This document shows, one piece after another, positions 37,555 through 49,959 of a DNA stretch of 64,000 nt. The notes below the pieces were generated by a model, which saw nothing but the letters and a program-made list of their open reading frames with translations, made no database searches and was not told where the DNA came from. The DNA lies in assembly GCF_012489685.1 (NCBI RefSeq), contig NC_080044.1:28934369-28998368 (forward strand), in the 5' to 3' direction. The number at the start of each line of letters is the position of its first letter. The first letter of the stretch is position 1. The stretch is from Lotus japonicus. Taxonomy: Eukaryota > Streptophyta > Magnoliopsida > Fabales > Fabaceae. Both the position numbers and the translations under genes were made by a program.

Positions 37555-40404
37555 CTAAGGTTTGTCAGTGCGGCGCAGAAGTTCCATCATCATTTGCTTC
37601 ATCTCAATCAACATGGATTCATGAGTGTCAAGACGGTGTTCCATGATGTCGAGTCTGGATGAGCTAGTCGGAGTAGAGCTGGAAGGAACGTTCTGAGCAG
37701 CTTGAGGTTCTGGAATGGAAGCAGAAGCAGCAGGAGTAAACATAACTGGTGCAAGTCGCTCTGCCTCAGCCTCAGCTTCAAGACGCTCTGCCTCAAGTCT
37801 GGCTTGTTCAGCCTTAGCTGCTGCTTGACGTGCAGCTTCTTCTTCTTGTTCTTTCTTTCTCTTGGCTTCTTCAATGGCTTCAAGAAGCTTGTTTCTCTGT
37901 TCTAGTTCGTGAAGAGCCACCCTCCTAGCAAGCCTTTGCTTTGCAGCCTCAATGCTCTGACTTCCCTCGGCATGCAGGAGCTGCAACATAACGGGAAACT
38001 GAGCCACCAGCCAAGTGCTCAAATTGTTCCACTCATCAGCCACATGTTCAGCATTCTCACTGAGGTCAGTCTGACCGTGCACATTGCGGAGCCTCAAGGA
38101 GGCTTCATGATTGAAGATATTGATGCACTCAGAGAGAGATGTGGGTTGAAGGTGAGTATAGGGAATTATGGAGAGGTTGGTCTCAGGAGAGGCTGGGTGA
38201 TTGCTGCTATGAGCTTCAGAGGCCCCTTGTGGAGAACCAATGTTAATTATGGGAGCATTGGGTTCAGAGGTTCCACCGTGAGGGTCTGAAGTGTCAACCA
38301 GAGGGTGAGGTGATCTAACCGAGGATTGGTTAGATACTGATTGTTCGGGTTCAGGGTCTGGTTGAATTGGCTCTTGTTGGTCAGGGACAGGGTGAGCTTG
38401 TTGAACTAGGGGATCTGCCTCTTGGATAGGATGGGCCAAGATAGGTTCATCTGGGTCAACTAGACGTTCAGGTCTAGGGCCAGGATATTGCCTAGGGCTT
38501 GGACATGTAAGGTAATATTCTTCCAAGGCAGATACCTTCTCTTTCCTAACCTCCATGAATTTTCTAATTGATTCAGAGGTATTGGAGGGAGGAGAGTCAA
38601 TCACATTGATGGGGAAGGATACAGGTGTGAAGGCTGATGAAGAGTCTGTATCCGTGGTTTTGACAGCAGGACGTGCTGATGCTCTGGGAGCAGAGTGATC
38701 AGACCTTCTGGGTTGTGGTTCTGTTGGTTTGGGTTCTGGTTGGTTTTGGATGAGTGGTTCAGAAAGAGATGGGTCATATGGAATGGTAAGGAGAGAGGTT
38801 GGATCTTCTGACCTAGAGGGTTGGTTCTGAAGCAAATTCCAGAGAGGTGCTTCAGTAGGAGAAGGTTGAAAGAAGGAAGATCTTGGGGAATGTGGTGGAG
38901 TGGTGGTTTGTGCGGCTGGTTGGGTTTCATGAATAGGAGTGAGGGGATTTGAAGAGTGTTGGAGTAAGGCAGAAATTGGGAGTGCATCAAATAAATTCAA
39001 ATCATCATCAGAGGCAAGTGCAGGCTTACTTGTATGTGCTGATGATCGAGTCACTCTGGCAGGAGGTTCAGTCCTTCTGACCTCTGCAGCAGCTGGTTCC
39101 ACCCGAGTAGGCTTCACCACAATTCTGACTTTCTTCTGCTTCTTCTTTGGAGGACCATCCTCACTATCATCACCATCATCAGCAGCAGGCTTGCTCTTCG
39201 GTTTCTTGACCAGAGGGACATCAGATTCCTCTGAGGATTCTTCCAGAACCATCTTCCTCTTGGTTTTCTTCTTTGGAGGAGAAGAATACTCTGGAGCTGG
39301 TGGAAGTCTGCTGACAAAATCATCAAGGTCAATCTCGAATCCTTGAGCCCTGAGGTCTTCAACATAGCATCTGATGGCTTCAGGATGGTCTGCTTGAGTC
39401 CACAGAGGGTAGTCATTCAGAGGCATTCTTCTTCCTCTGATCTCAGAAGATGTGTCCTCATGAGCAGGAGCAATCTTCTTCTGGACCAAACCCATCTTCT
39501 TCAGAGAGTTGGCAGTGAAGACATCGCTGACAATTGTGCTCAAGTCCTCTGTGCAACCAGCATCGATCAAATCTCGCACCAAGTTGCTTTCAATGAGAAA
39601 GTCTGAGAGCAGCCTCCCAAAAGGGATATATTTGATTGCAGACTTGATGGAGGCGGTGGTGCGAGACTTCCGGATGCATTCCTTCAAATAGGAGAACAAG
39701 AAGTAGGGAAGGCAGATCTTCTCCTTGTCTTGAATGAAAAACAGCATCGCCTTCTGGTTGAAGTTGATGTAATCTGGAGAACTGCCCTTCGGTCTCTGAT
39801 TGATGCAGTTGAGCAGGATCTTGTGCCAGATTCTCAGTTTGGGGTGAAGGTCCATCACCTTGTAGCTCGTCTTGCCCGGTTTGAAGGTGGTGTACAGGGC
39901 CTTGTTGACTATGTCCTTGGTTCTAGGTTTCAGCTTCGATTCCGTCAGTGAGAACCGATACCCATGAGCAGTTTCTGCACCTAGCAGATTCACGAATGAC
40001 TTCTCCGTGATGATGATCTTCCTACCCAGTATGTAAGAAACCACCTGAGTGTCATCACAGTTGGCGTGCTTCCAGAATTCCTTTACCAGCTTCTCATACA
40101 CCGGTCCTCGAAGTCGATTGAAGTAGTTTCCCCAACCTTGAGCTTGGACTTCAGGACGAAGATCAAACCCATTTGCAGCCAAGTTGTCGAGGTTGAATCT
40201 CCATTCTGCAAGGACTTGGAGTTCCTCAGGAGGAAATACACAGTGAACGGCACAGCCCCGTTCTGCAATAGGAACAATCTCCTCTTGAGCTTGAGCTTGT
40301 TCTTGTGCTGGGTTCTCAGAGCCCTGTTGACCCGTTGCCAAACCGACTACCATGTGAGGGAACTGAGGTGCATCTGCAGTAGATCTTCTGGTTTGTCTCA
40401 CCAT
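37555..40404 (-). CDS. S2 env-like (third ORF) protein
   Basis: 949 aa from the ATG at 40404 (MVRQTRRSTADAPQFPHMVV) to the TAG at 37555-37557. Same layout as the S1 protein: globular PF20167-like domain at ~45-330, basic clusters at ~390-430, Pro/Ser-rich disordered middle, Ala/Glu/Arg coiled coil near 815-880, C-terminal helix ending LRRTDKP. Slightly longer than S1 through small in-frame indels in the disordered part. No signal peptide or membrane helix is visible. It may act in the particle or nucleus; that is inference. Confidence 0.87.
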   Translation of the reverse strand: MVRQTRRSTADAPQFPHMVVGLATGQQGSENPAQEQAQAQEEIVPIAERGCAVHCVFPPEELQVLAEWRFNLDNLAANGFDLRPEVQAQGWGNYFNRLRGPVYEKLVKEFWKHANCDDTQVVSYILGRKIIITEKSFVNLLGAETAHGYRFSLTESKLKPRTKDIVNKALYTTFKPGKTSYKVMDLHPKLRIWHKILLNCINQRPKGSSPDYINFNQKAMLFFIQDKEKICLPYFLFSYLKECIRKSRTTASIKSAIKYIPFGRLLSDFLIESNLVRDLIDAGCTEDLSTIVSDVFTANSLKKMGLVQKKIAPAHEDTSSEIRGRRMPLNDYPLWTQADHPEAIRCYVEDLRAQGFEIDLDDFVSRLPPAPEYSSPPKKKTKRKMVLEESSEESDVPLVKKPKSKPAADDGDDSEDGPPKKKQKKVRIVVKPTRVEPAAAEVRRTEPPARVTRSSAHTSKPALASDDDLNLFDALPISALLQHSSNPLTPIHETQPAAQTTTPPHSPRSSFFQPSPTEAPLWNLLQNQPSRSEDPTSLLTIPYDPSLSEPLIQNQPEPKPTEPQPRRSDHSAPRASARPAVKTTDTDSSSAFTPVSFPINVIDSPPSNTSESIRKFMEVRKEKVSALEEYYLTCPSPRQYPGPRPERLVDPDEPILAHPIQEADPLVQQAHPVPDQQEPIQPDPEPEQSVSNQSSVRSPHPLVDTSDPHGGTSEPNAPIINIGSPQGASEAHSSNHPASPETNLSIIPYTHLQPTSLSECINIFNHEASLRLRNVHGQTDLSENAEHVADEWNNLSTWLVAQFPVMLQLLHAEGSQSIEAAKQRLARRVALHELEQRNKLLEAIEEAKRKKEQEEEAARQAAAKAEQARLEAERLEAEAEAERLAPVMFTPAASASIPEPQAAQNVPSSSTPTSSSRLDIMEHRLDTHESMLIEMKQMMMELLRRTDKP

Positions 40405-40847
40405 TTTGAAGAGGTTGAAGGTTTGAGGTAGAAGATGAAGTTTGAAGGATGAGGAGAGATCGAGAGAGAAATCACGAAGGAGGCGGTTTTGAAAAGCAGA
40501 GAGTGCGAGAGTGAAAACCGGAAGTGAGAGAGAACGTGTGTGTATAGTGGGTTTTATCAAATAACCGTTGTTGATTCAAAAAGCACTTTAAGATCAACGG
40601 TTGAAAATTAAAGATAGATAGTAACAGTAAAATACACAATCACACACAGGAGATAAGCATATCTACACGCAATCATAACAGACTGTCACACGGGCACAAG
40701 GAACTATGCATCAGAAATTCTGACGCACGTGTTGTTGTCTCAGCTTCAGAGTCAGTACCAGTGGGCACACACACTCTGATTGAGTTACCTTCTGAACTAG
40801 ACATCTTCTGATCAAGAAGTATCATAGTCAGAGGTTCTGATCCATCT

Positions 40848-43800
40848 TCACTCTGGACAAAAGTCCATGTTTAGATTTTTCAGAATAAAATTAAATCTAT
40901 CTTCAGCTAAGGGCTTTGTAAAGATATCTGCCCATTGATGGTCAGTATCAACAAACTTCAGAAGAAGTACGCCCTTCTGCACATAATCTCTAATGAAGTG
41001 ATACTTTACCTCAATGTGCTTTGCCCTTGAATGCAAGATAGGATTCTTGCTCAACGAGATTGCAGCAGTGTTATCACAATAAATTGGGATATTGCTCTCA
41101 AGGATCTGATAATCCTCCAGCTGATGTTTCATCCAGAGCATCTGAGTGCTGCATATTGCTGCTGAGATATATTCTGCCTCTGCAGTTGATAGTGCAATGG
41201 TTGATTGCCTCTTGCTTGCCCATGAGACTAGATTGCTTCCCAGAAATTGACAATTTCCAGAAGTACTTTTTCTCTCTGTTCTATCTCCAGCATAATCAGC
41301 ATCACAATAACCTGAAAGCTTATACTCTGATGTTTTCTTATACATCAAGCCAAGGTTAGTGGTGCCTTTCAGATACCTTAGGATCCTCTTAACAGCAGTT
41401 AAGTGGGTTTCCCTTGGATCTGATTGGAAACGAGCACATAAATGAACACTAAATAATATGTCTGGCCTAGATGCAGTTAAGTATAGAAGTGAACCTATCA
41501 TGCCACGATAGAGCTTCTGACATACTTTACCACTTATATCTTCTTTTTCCAGAATGCATGTTGGATGCATTGGAGTCTTGGCCACTGTAGATTCCAGCAT
41601 ATTGAACTTCTTCAGAAGTTCTTTAGTGTACTTGCTCTGATGGATATATGTTCCTTCTGGTGTTTGATCAACTTGTATTCCCAGAAAGTACTTTAATTCT
41701 CCCATCATACTCATCTCAAATTCAGCCTGCATCTTCTCAGAAAATTCTTTGCATAGAGATTGATTTGCAGAACCAAATATAATATCATCAACATAAATTT
41801 GTACAATTAAGATATCATCTTTATAAGTCTTGCAAAAGAGAGTTGTATCTACTTTACCCCTTACAAACGCATTCTCCAGAAGGAATGAGCTAAGTCTCTC
41901 ATACCATGCTCTGGGGGCTTGCTTCAGACCGTAGAGTGATTTCTTCAATTTGAACACATGGTCTGGTTTCTTTTCATCTTCAAAACCTGGGGGTTGATGA
42001 ACATAGACTTCCTCTGAGATATAACCATTTAGGAAGGCACTCTTTACGTCCATCTGATGTAGAATTATGTTGTGATTTACTGAGAAAGAAATCAATAGTC
42101 TGATTGCCTCCAGTCTTGCTACTGGAGCAAATGTTTCAGTGTAGTCTATTCCTTCCTGCTGGTTGTAGCCTTGAGCAACTAGCCTTGCCTTGTTTCTGAC
42201 TACATCTCCTTTCTCATTCAGCTTGTTTCTGAATACCCATTTTGTTCCAATAACATGAACATTCTCAGGCTTCTTCACTAGACTCCAAACATCGTTCTTG
42301 GAAAATTGATTCAGTTCTTCTTCCATGGCCAGAATCCAATCCTTGTCCTGAAGAGCTTCATCTATGGACTTGGGTTCAATTAAGGACACCAATCCTTTCA
42401 GACTCAGCAAGGTCTCTTCAGAGGGTCTGAAGGCAGATCTGGTTCTGACTGGTTCATCTTTGTTGCCCAGAATCAATTCCTTAGGATGAGCTGCAGTGAT
42501 TCTGCTCTTCTTCAGAGTTTGTGAGTTAGAGGGACCAGCTTCTTCCTCTGGTTCATCTTCCTCTGGCTCAACTTCCTCTGGAGCTTTGCCTTTGTCAGAA
42601 ACATTAATGCTTAAATCTGCAAACTTTTCAACTAGCTTTGACTGGTCAGAGTCAAGCTTATCATCAAATCTAACATGAATAGATTCTTCAATAGTCTTAG
42701 CATCAGTATTATAAAATCTAAAACCTTTAGATCTATCAGAATAACCAAGTAATTGACACTTAGAAGACTTAGCATCAAATTTATGCAATCTATCCTTAGT
42801 ATTGAGAACATAACAAACACAGCCAAAAGGATGAAAATAAGAAATGTTGGGTTTTATGTTCTTCCACAATTCATAAGGAGTCTTATTCAGAATTAGTCTT
42901 ACAGAGATTCTATTCTGAATGTAACATGCTGTATTTACTGCCTCTGCCCAAAAGTGCTTAGCCATGCCAGTTTCTTGGAGCATGGTTCTAGCCATCTCCT
43001 GAAGAGTTCTGTTCTTCCTCTCAACAACACCATTTTGTTGAGGAGTTCTGGGACAAGAGAAATCATGTGCAATTCCATAGGAATCAAACAACCTCTCAAA
43101 CTTGTCATTCTCAAACTCTCCACCATGGTCACTCCTGACACGCACAATTCTACAAGCCTTCTCGTTTTGCACTTGAGCAATGAAGGTAGAGAACACAGCA
43201 TGAGACTCATCCTTGCGGGTTAGAAACTTTACCCATGTCCAGCGGCTATAGTCATCAACGATAACCATCCCATATCTCTTGCCACCTATAGACTCAGTTT
43301 TCACTGGTCCAAACAGGTCGATATGCAGAAGTTCCAACGGCCTTGAGGTTGAGACAACATTCTTTGCCTTGAAAGGGACTTTTGTGAATTTGCCTTTCTG
43401 ACATGCTTCACAAAGAGCGTCTGAAGCGAACTTCAGATTGGGTAAGCCCCTGACAAGGTTTAGCTTGCTCAGCTGAGAAATCTTTCTCATACTGGCATGC
43501 CCTAACCGTCTATGCCATACCCACTGCTCTTCATTAACAGACAGAAGGAACTTCACATTCTGAGCCTCCAACTCAGATAATCTGATCTTATAAATGTTGT
43601 TCTTCCTCTTGCTGTTAAACAGAACAGAGCCATCGATCTGACTTACAGCCCGGCAGGACTTTTGATTGAATATAACATCATAACCCTTGTCAGCTAATTG
43701 ACTTATAGACAATAAGTTATGTGTTAAGCCGTCTACCAATAAAACATTATCAATGCATGGACTACTATCTACACAAATAGTACCAGTACCAATAATTTTA

Positions 43801-45107
43801 CCCTTTTCATTTCCTCCGAAGCCAACTTCGCCTCCAGGCTTAAGTTTCAGCTCTCGGAACATACGCTTTTCTCCCGTCATGTGACGCGAGCATCCACTGT
43901 CCAGATACCATGATTGGTGTTTCAGTGGAGCTATCAAGGATATCTCATTTTCATCGTCTGAGTTAGGATCTCCTTCTGATTCTGAGTCAGAGTCAACAGC
44001 TTCCTTTGACTCTGCTTCCTTGTCTTTGACAATTGCCATGAGTCCTTGGACTTCACCATCAGAGTCAACATCCTCTGACTCTGATTCATCAAATGTTACC
44101 ATCAGACTCTTCTTGGTCTTGAAGTGCTTCTTTGGCTTTTTGTCCTTCTTCAATTTTGGACAGTCACTTTTGTAGTGCCCTGATTCTTTGCACTCAAAGC
44201 AAGTGACTTCCTTGATTGATGACTTCTTCTGACCTGAGGATTCAGACTTTCCTCTTGCCTTTCCAGAGCCTTTGAACTTGCTCTGCCTGTGCTTCCAGAT
44301 GCGGTTGAGTCTCTTGGAGATCAGAGTCAGCTCATCTTCATCAGAATCTTCTGATGCTTCTTCAGATTCTTCTTCTTCAGCTTGAAGAGCCTTTGACTTC
44401 TCAACCTTAGCCTTTTCAGATTTGGATTTCAAGGCTATGGACTTTTTCCTGAGATCTTGCATCTCTGAGCGCTTCAGCTCATGGCATTTCAAAATGCTGA
44501 TGAGTTCTTCTAAACTCATATTCTCAACGTCTCTTGTGAGCTCTATTGAAGTCACCAAAGGCATCCAACTTTCAAGAAGACACCTGATGACCCTTATGAC
44601 ATGATCTTTTGTTGTGTAGCTCTTGTTGAGAGGTCGTATGCCAGCTACAAGCAATTGAAATCTGGAGAACATTTCTTCAATGGACTCATTTGGCTCCATG
44701 ATGAAGGATTCATACTTTTGGATCAAAGACAATGCCTTTGATTCTTTGACTTTCTTGTTTCCTTCATGAGACATCTTCAGAGAATCAAAAATGCCTTTAG
44801 CAAACTCACGATCTGTAATCTTCTGGTACTCCTCATAGGAGATAGCACTTAGAAGAATTGCTCTTGCTTTGTGATGTTGTGAGTACAGCTTCTTTTGATC
44901 TGCAGTCATCTCTGACCTTGGGATCTTCTTGCCATCTGCATCAACTGGACGCTCATAGCCATCCACAATAATATCCCAGAGATCTGCATCGAAACTCAGA
45001 AAGAAACTTTCTAGTCTATCTTTCCAATATTCGAACCTTTGACCATCGAACATAGGAGGCTTTGCGTTGTAACCATCCCTTTGAGTTTCACTGGTGGTGG
45101 CAGCCAT
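40848..45107 (-). CDS. gag-pol: S2 Gag-Pol polyprotein, single intron-less frame
   Basis: 1419 aa. Gag core ~15-230; CCHC knuckle at ~303-316; the junction after residue 388 (43944/43943) joins gag directly to pol because the 643-nt segment of S1 and S4 is missing. Protease catalytic Asp ~403 in DSGCSRHM; integrase zinc finger from ~531; catalytic Asp ~597, Asp ~660, Glu ~696 (D-35-E); reverse transcriptase with [14 protein letters not shown] and YVDD at ~1105-1108; RNase H with [24 protein letters not shown] and [11 protein letters not shown] near the end; ends FCPE. Every catalytic motif I checked is present and no stop interrupts it. With the intron gone, the long Gag form of S1 cannot be made from this copy. 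Confidence 0.93.
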   Translation of the reverse strand: MAATTSETQRDGYNAKPPMFDGQRFEYWKDRLESFFLSFDADLWDIIVDGYERPVDADGKKIPRSEMTADQKKLYSQHHKARAILLSAISYEEYQKITDREFAKGIFDSLKMSHEGNKKVKESKALSLIQKYESFIMEPNESIEEMFSRFQLLVAGIRPLNKSYTTKDHVIRVIRCLLESWMPLVTSIELTRDVENMSLEELISILKCHELKRSEMQDLRKKSIALKSKSEKAKVEKSKALQAEEEESEEASEDSDEDELTLISKRLNRIWKHRQSKFKGSGKARGKSESSGQKKSSIKEVTCFECKESGHYKSDCPKLKKDKKPKKHFKTKKSLMVTFDESESEDVDSDGEVQGLMAIVKDKEAESKEAVDSDSESEGDPNSDDENEISLIAPLKHQSWYLDSGCSRHMTGEKRMFRELKLKPGGEVGFGGNEKGKIIGTGTICVDSSPCIDNVLLVDGLTHNLLSISQLADKGYDVIFNQKSCRAVSQIDGSVLFNSKRKNNIYKIRLSELEAQNVKFLLSVNEEQWVWHRRLGHASMRKISQLSKLNLVRGLPNLKFASDALCEACQKGKFTKVPFKAKNVVSTSRPLELLHIDLFGPVKTESIGGKRYGMVIVDDYSRWTWVKFLTRKDESHAVFSTFIAQVQNEKACRIVRVRSDHGGEFENDKFERLFDSYGIAHDFSCPRTPQQNGVVERKNRTLQEMARTMLQETGMAKHFWAEAVNTACYIQNRISVRLILNKTPYELWKNIKPNISYFHPFGCVCYVLNTKDRLHKFDAKSSKCQLLGYSDRSKGFRFYNTDAKTIEESIHVRFDDKLDSDQSKLVEKFADLSINVSDKGKAPEEVEPEEDEPEEEAGPSNSQTLKKSRITAAHPKELILGNKDEPVRTRSAFRPSEETLLSLKGLVSLIEPKSIDEALQDKDWILAMEEELNQFSKNDVWSLVKKPENVHVIGTKWVFRNKLNEKGDVVRNKARLVAQGYNQQEGIDYTETFAPVARLEAIRLLISFSVNHNIILHQMDVKSAFLNGYISEEVYVHQPPGFEDEKKPDHVFKLKKSLYGLKQAPRAWYERLSSFLLENAFVRGKVDTTLFCKTYKDDILIVQIYVDDIIFGSANQSLCKEFSEKMQAEFEMSMMGELKYFLGIQVDQTPEGTYIHQSKYTKELLKKFNMLESTVAKTPMHPTCILEKEDISGKVCQKLYRGMIGSLLYLTASRPDILFSVHLCARFQSDPRETHLTAVKRILRYLKGTTNLGLMYKKTSEYKLSGYCDADYAGDRTERKSTSGNCQFLGSNLVSWASKRQSTIALSTAEAEYISAAICSTQMLWMKHQLEDYQILESNIPIYCDNTAAISLSKNPILHSRAKHIEVKYHFIRDYVQKGVLLLKFVDTDHQWADIFTKPLAEDRFNFILKNLNMDFCPE

Positions 45108-45165
45108 TGTTTTTCACACCGGCCCGGATCACTGAACACTGTTAGGTGTGGTAATCAGAACTTGC

Positions 45166-45177
45166 GCTCTGATACCA
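45166..45177 (-). other. Primer binding site, tRNA-Met type (S2)
   Basis: The minus strand reads TGGTATCAGAGC two bases from the LTR end at 45180. Confidence 0.92.
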
Positions 45178-45179
45178 AT

Positions 45180-46398
45180 TGAAGGTATGAAAAACGGTAG
45201 AAAGGGGGGGTTTGAATAACGTTTTCAGTACAAAACTACCACCTTAAAGATTTATACAAATCTTTCGAGAACTTAGGTGCTAAAGATAAGAGATAGAAAA
45301 GCACACAAGGATTTTATCCTGGTTCACTTGATAAATCACTCAAGCTACTCCAGTCCACCCGTTAAGGTGATTTCTTCCTTCTTAGAATGAAGGCAATCCA
45401 CTAATCAGGTAAGAGTTACAACTGCACTTGAAACCTACAAGTGACTAACAATTACACTGACTTAGCTCACACTAAGATTCACTCTCTTAGTCTTCTCTAG
45501 GATCCGATCAACCTTGATCTCCTAAAGGAACTAAACAAACTGTTTATCAAGGAAATGTTTACAAGAGATTTGCTTCTAAAAAGCTGATAGTAAACACAAT
45601 GAATTTCAGATGAAAGAAAGCTTAGAATATTTTGAATATGTCTTGCGCGTGTGTATTGCTTCTTCTTAGTTTCTTAGCCGCTTCTTTCAATCTTCAGCCT
45701 CTATATATACTCCAAGGATTAGGGTTGAGCGTTGCATGGGAAATGCTACCGTTGGAGGGCAGTTCTGGAAAATCCAGCTTCTGCTGTGGCTGAGAACGTT
45801 AGGTAGGTCGTCAGGAAGGTACACTTGCTTTTGTACTTGGATAGCGACTTGACCTTTTAACCTAGGAGACTTCTGATCAGGGGAATGCTTCATATTGGAA
45901 CTTGTGAAGCCGGTTGATCAGAGTCAGAGGGAAAGCACAGATCCTCTGACCATTGTATCTTCTGATTCTGAACTCAGAGGGAAGAACATGGCCTTCAGAG
46001 TTTCTTGCTTCTGGACTTCAGAGTTTCCACTATTCAGCTTCTGGATCTTCAGAGTCTTCTACACCATCAGAACATCTGAACCTTCAGTGTTTCTTGGCTA
46101 TCAGAACTTCTGGATCTTCAGAGCTTCTAGCGACTGAGTCCACATCAGAGTTTGTATAGCTCCAGAACTTCTGAAGCTTTTCCACTGTTCATACTGAACA
46201 TGGTGAATGCGAAAGCGTTGCTTGGGTTACCCTTTATACACAGTGCTTCTGATTTGTGTGAGATTGAGTTGAGGTCAGAGCCTGTAAATAGCACACTCAG
46301 AAAAACACGTTAGAGTACCACAATTGTTCATATCAAAAGGTTAACTTGTAATCATCAAAACATAGAGTTGTACTACTAGATCAAAACTTGATCTTACA
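45180..46398 (-). repeat. 5' LTR of Sirevirus S2
   Basis: 1219 bp. TATA box at 45712-45719 (minus TATATATA). Differs from 34921-36139 at two sites noticed: near 45838 (G for T) and near 46249 (C for A). Confidence 0.95.
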
Positions 46399-46883
46399 AT
46401 CTCCCCCTTTTTGATGATGACAAAACCAAGTATTTTGATGAACAATTCTTAAACAATAAACTGAATTCACTTAGAGTTTAGAGAATGGAGATAAACTTAT
46501 CCTGAGGTGAATGGTTTATGTTGCTCATATCGAATCCAAGTCACAGCTTGATTCTAAGCTTAGCTCCCCCTGAATCTAGGACTTAATGAAAATATTAGTA
46601 ATATCTAGATTCTGAGCTAAATCATAAAAGAGTTCAGAGTGATAATTTATGACATAGACAAAGTGAAATAATCAGAGCGCATAAGTATCATGAGCAGAGT
46701 AAAGGTATCAGAGTCAACTAGTATCACTTCAGAGGAAGTGAAAATGTATTCCTTGTATTTGCTCAGTGACATATCTATGGTCATAAGAGTGGAACTCTTA
46801 AATTCTCCAAAAGAAAAAAAATCACACTAGCACAGCTTACACATGAAAAACTGGGTTATACTACCCCTTTTTGTCATAAGCAA
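46399..46883 (-). other. S4 3' non-coding region with polypurine tracts
   Basis: Resumes S4 after S2. The minus strand shows AAAAAGGGGGAGAT (ending at 46399) and CAGGGGGAGCT near 46565. No gene. Ends with AGCAA (46879-46883), one copy of the solo-LTR duplication. Confidence 0.85.
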
Positions 46884-47589
46884 TGTAAGACCCAAGTTTT
46901 TAAGCTTAGAATAAGTGGAAGAGATTTCCATTTACGACTAGGCTTGATGTATCATGAAGAAAAACCTGAACAAGAGTTTATCGGAAGGAATAAATTTGTG
47001 AAGGAGAAAGTTCAGGAAAAGTCTAAGGATTGTATCAAAATCGATAAAAGGTATAGCACGATCGATATACGCTTAAACCTAGGTCAGAAACCCTAGTAAA
47101 TAACTAGTTTTCACTTAAAGTCACGATGGAAATTAATTCCAAAAATCTTCAGAGAAATGTTAGAATTTCTCTTATTCCTTATACGACAATCGTTTCGAGG
47201 CGAAACTCTAGAATCTACGAACGTCCGATTCCAATCATCGGAAGTTTGCCGAAACTAAAACCCTGATAGTTCAAAAACCCTAGAATCAACCGACGATGAA
47301 GACTTTTTCTATTCGGAGCTTCAAATGAAGATTCCACACGCGTACACCCATTTCTCTTGATGATTTCAATCTTTCTTCCGAAGGAAGTTTTCTATTCCGA
47401 CATCCGATGCAAAAAGCAACTTATCGGGTAAAATAGTTTTACACCGACTTTGCATTAGTCGCCTAAAATACAATGAGACCTCTTTTTAGTTTTGGAATTC
47501 TTTCGCCAAAACATATCTTAGAATTCACGGAGAATGAAGCCGGAAAAATCGGAATCGCGAAACTTTCATTTTACCGCGTTTTTCCATCC

Positions 47590-47599
47590 TCTATATATA
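47590..47599 (+). promoter_or_regulatory. TATA box of the Tekay LTR
   Basis: CTATATATAG, at the same distance (~700 bp) from the LTR 5' end as the TATA boxes at 29549, 25472 and 17293 on the minus strand. Confidence 0.6.
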
Positions 47600-48465
47600 G
47601 CAAGGAAATGAGAAAAAAATCACAAAACTCACCCATTTGCTCCCAAGAAGGCCGCGAGTTTGCTAGGAGGAGGAAAAAAGAAGATTTTGTTCATTTCTTG
47701 CTTGATCGTTGATTCGACAGTTGCTGCTTGAAGGTATCGAGGTATAGTCGCTAATCCTTACCTCTGATCGTCTTTTCCATAGCTTTTCTCGATGTCTTTC
47801 TGTGCTCATAGTTTTGAGGTTTTTGCAAAACTATCCTGATAATTCCATTTTTGATTCTAAACATCTTCCCTACGTTCTCCAGAGTATGTTTAGCTAATAA
47901 TACTGCGCCGATTCTCGAAAAACTACCGTCGAGTTTCAATTCTGCTTAAAATACCCATTTTGGGGCAAAGCTTCGTCCTTTGGGCTGAAAACTATCGCCT
48001 TAGCTTAGTGCTAGTAGGATTAGTTGTCATAAACGTCGTTGGTGACGTCCCCATCCAATTTGCCTTTCGGTATTTCAGTTTTGAAATTCTGAGTTAAAAA
48101 TATTGACCAAAATACCCCTGCGACAGTTTTCGATCCGATAATTTTTCCGAGTTTAGAATACCCTTAGTTACGACTAATAATAACCTAGGAACCAAGTTTG
48201 ATCGAAGAAAAATCGACCCACCTAATTACCAATAGTGGCCGAGCACCCTAGGGGGGAGGAAGGAAAATTTCTTTTTCGAAAACTTGTCCTTTCGCGCTAG
48301 ATTATCGTACCTCGGAGTATGTATTACTTCGGGTAACCTTAGTGAGCATTGATAGCTTAGTTTCCGATAGAATTCTGTGGTTTTACTTTAAAGGTTCATT
48401 TGAAGAGTTTCCCGAGGAACAAGGTTTTGCTTGTGAAGAAGAGTTCGAGGACAACCCTGGAGAAT

Positions 48466-48477
48466 CAACAGGTGAGG
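48466..48477 (+). other. Predicted splice donor in the Tekay leader (solo LTR copy)
   Basis: TCAACAG/GTGAGG, cut after 48471. Equivalent to 5241. Confidence 0.5.
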
Positions 48478-49959
48478 GCTACTCACTGAATCTTTAGTTA
48501 ATACTTAGGGTCGATGCTTTCGACATTGATTTACTGTTTATGCACTTGTTTGTGTTTGATTGGAAAAATGTTTTCTGAGGCTTCGGCTGACAATGTAGAT
48601 GATTCATCTAATGAATGTTTTTGAGATTGAATTACATGGTACGTGCTAAGTGGGTAATCTAGGATGTGTGATGCATGCTTTATATGCTAAGTGCTACGTG
48701 GTTATTTTAGAATGTGTTGATATATGAGATGTTTGTTGATTGTGCTGATTTAATTATGTCCTTGCACTGATATCTGTGATTCTGAGTAGTGAGAATAGCG
48801 GGCAGGTCATGCCGATTTTATTTTGAGATTTTGGGGAAAGTTTGATAGGACGAATGAGATTCGGGTCTTGTTATGGTTATATGGATCGAGACATTCTCGG
48901 GGAATTAATTGGGATATTTGGATGTTGAAAACTCATAAGATTTGCGATAAGACTAAAAGGATATTATTTTGTAAAGAAAACTCATAAGACATTAAACAAC
49001 CTCTAAATCTTCAAATAATGATAATAAACTCGAAAGGAAGCTTAGGATGCGAATCTTAGTTTTGAAAAGCGAGAAGTGTCGTTGGATCCAAGTGTTGAGA
49101 ATATCAAGAAGTTTCGAGTATGTTGATACTCTTGTGCACTGGGAGCAGTTGTGTTGTTGGGCTATCTGAGAGATAAGCTGGGAAGCAGATAGTTTCCGAG
49201 TATGTTGATACTCTTTGCTCGTTGAGCAGTTTTGACCATCGGATTGAGATGAGTCGGATGATTTGGAGATCATCATGAGTAACTATGTTGTTGTAAAGAA
49301 GTGTCTTTTGTCGCAGAATCGACTTTACCTTAGGGTAAGCTTTTAGAGACATTAATTTAGCTAGAACACGTGGCGACGTGTCGAGTGAGGTCGGAGACGT
49401 TGTTTGGCTAATCACTGCATTGCATGCACTCATTAAGTGGTTTAAACACGGTGAGATGCCGGACCACGGCGGATTCCAAAATGGTCATAAGACCCGAATT
49501 TCCGCGTAAGAGCGCTGCTAGGCGACTCTTAGTAGCAGACCGAAATGGCAGGCCTTCGGGTTTTATGCTGATCTGACTACCGTTGTTGTTGGTATAAGAG
49601 GCACGCGGGCCGAAATGGTCCCACCGTGGCTGGTGCTAGGGCTGATCCGTTGATGTCCATCCGTTCCGGAATGCATATTGGTTAACTGGGTTAACCGGCA
49701 TCTTCATATCATGCAACATGCATACTAACTTAGTTGCTGAGTGTGATTGTTACTTGTTAATCCTATTTGGAACATGTTAATTGTTATTACTGTCATTTAT
49801 GTTCGTTATGGAATATGCAACCCTAGGATGCTATCTCTAGTTATAAGCCTAAGTGGCTATTCTCTTATCTGTACCTATTGGGTTTAATATTTACATAATT
49901 CTTTGGAGTTGACCCTCGCGTCTTCTGTGTGTGTTTTGGTGGACAACGCCCTTTGTCAG

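Larger units (their letters stand above)
34921..46398 (-). mobile_element. Sirevirus S2, young and apparently intact, ATCTC duplication
   Basis: Both LTRs are 1219 bp (34921-36139 and 45180-46398); by eye I find only two differences. ATCTC flanks both ends (34916-34920 and 46399-46403). Gag-pol is one open frame of 1419 codons, the env-like gene is open (949 aa), and the antisense ORF is open. It lacks the 643-nt gag-pol intron. The insertion point is 5 bases inside S4, between its LTR and its polypurine tract. All known requirements for autonomy appear present. Confidence 0.95.

Noticed and set aside
43930..43960. Ordinary microhomology deletion as the cause of the missing 643 nt in S2
   Set aside because: Possible through a 2-base AG match, but exact GT-AG ends, a branch site, equal intron length in S1 and S4 and restored gag-pol frame fit splicing better.
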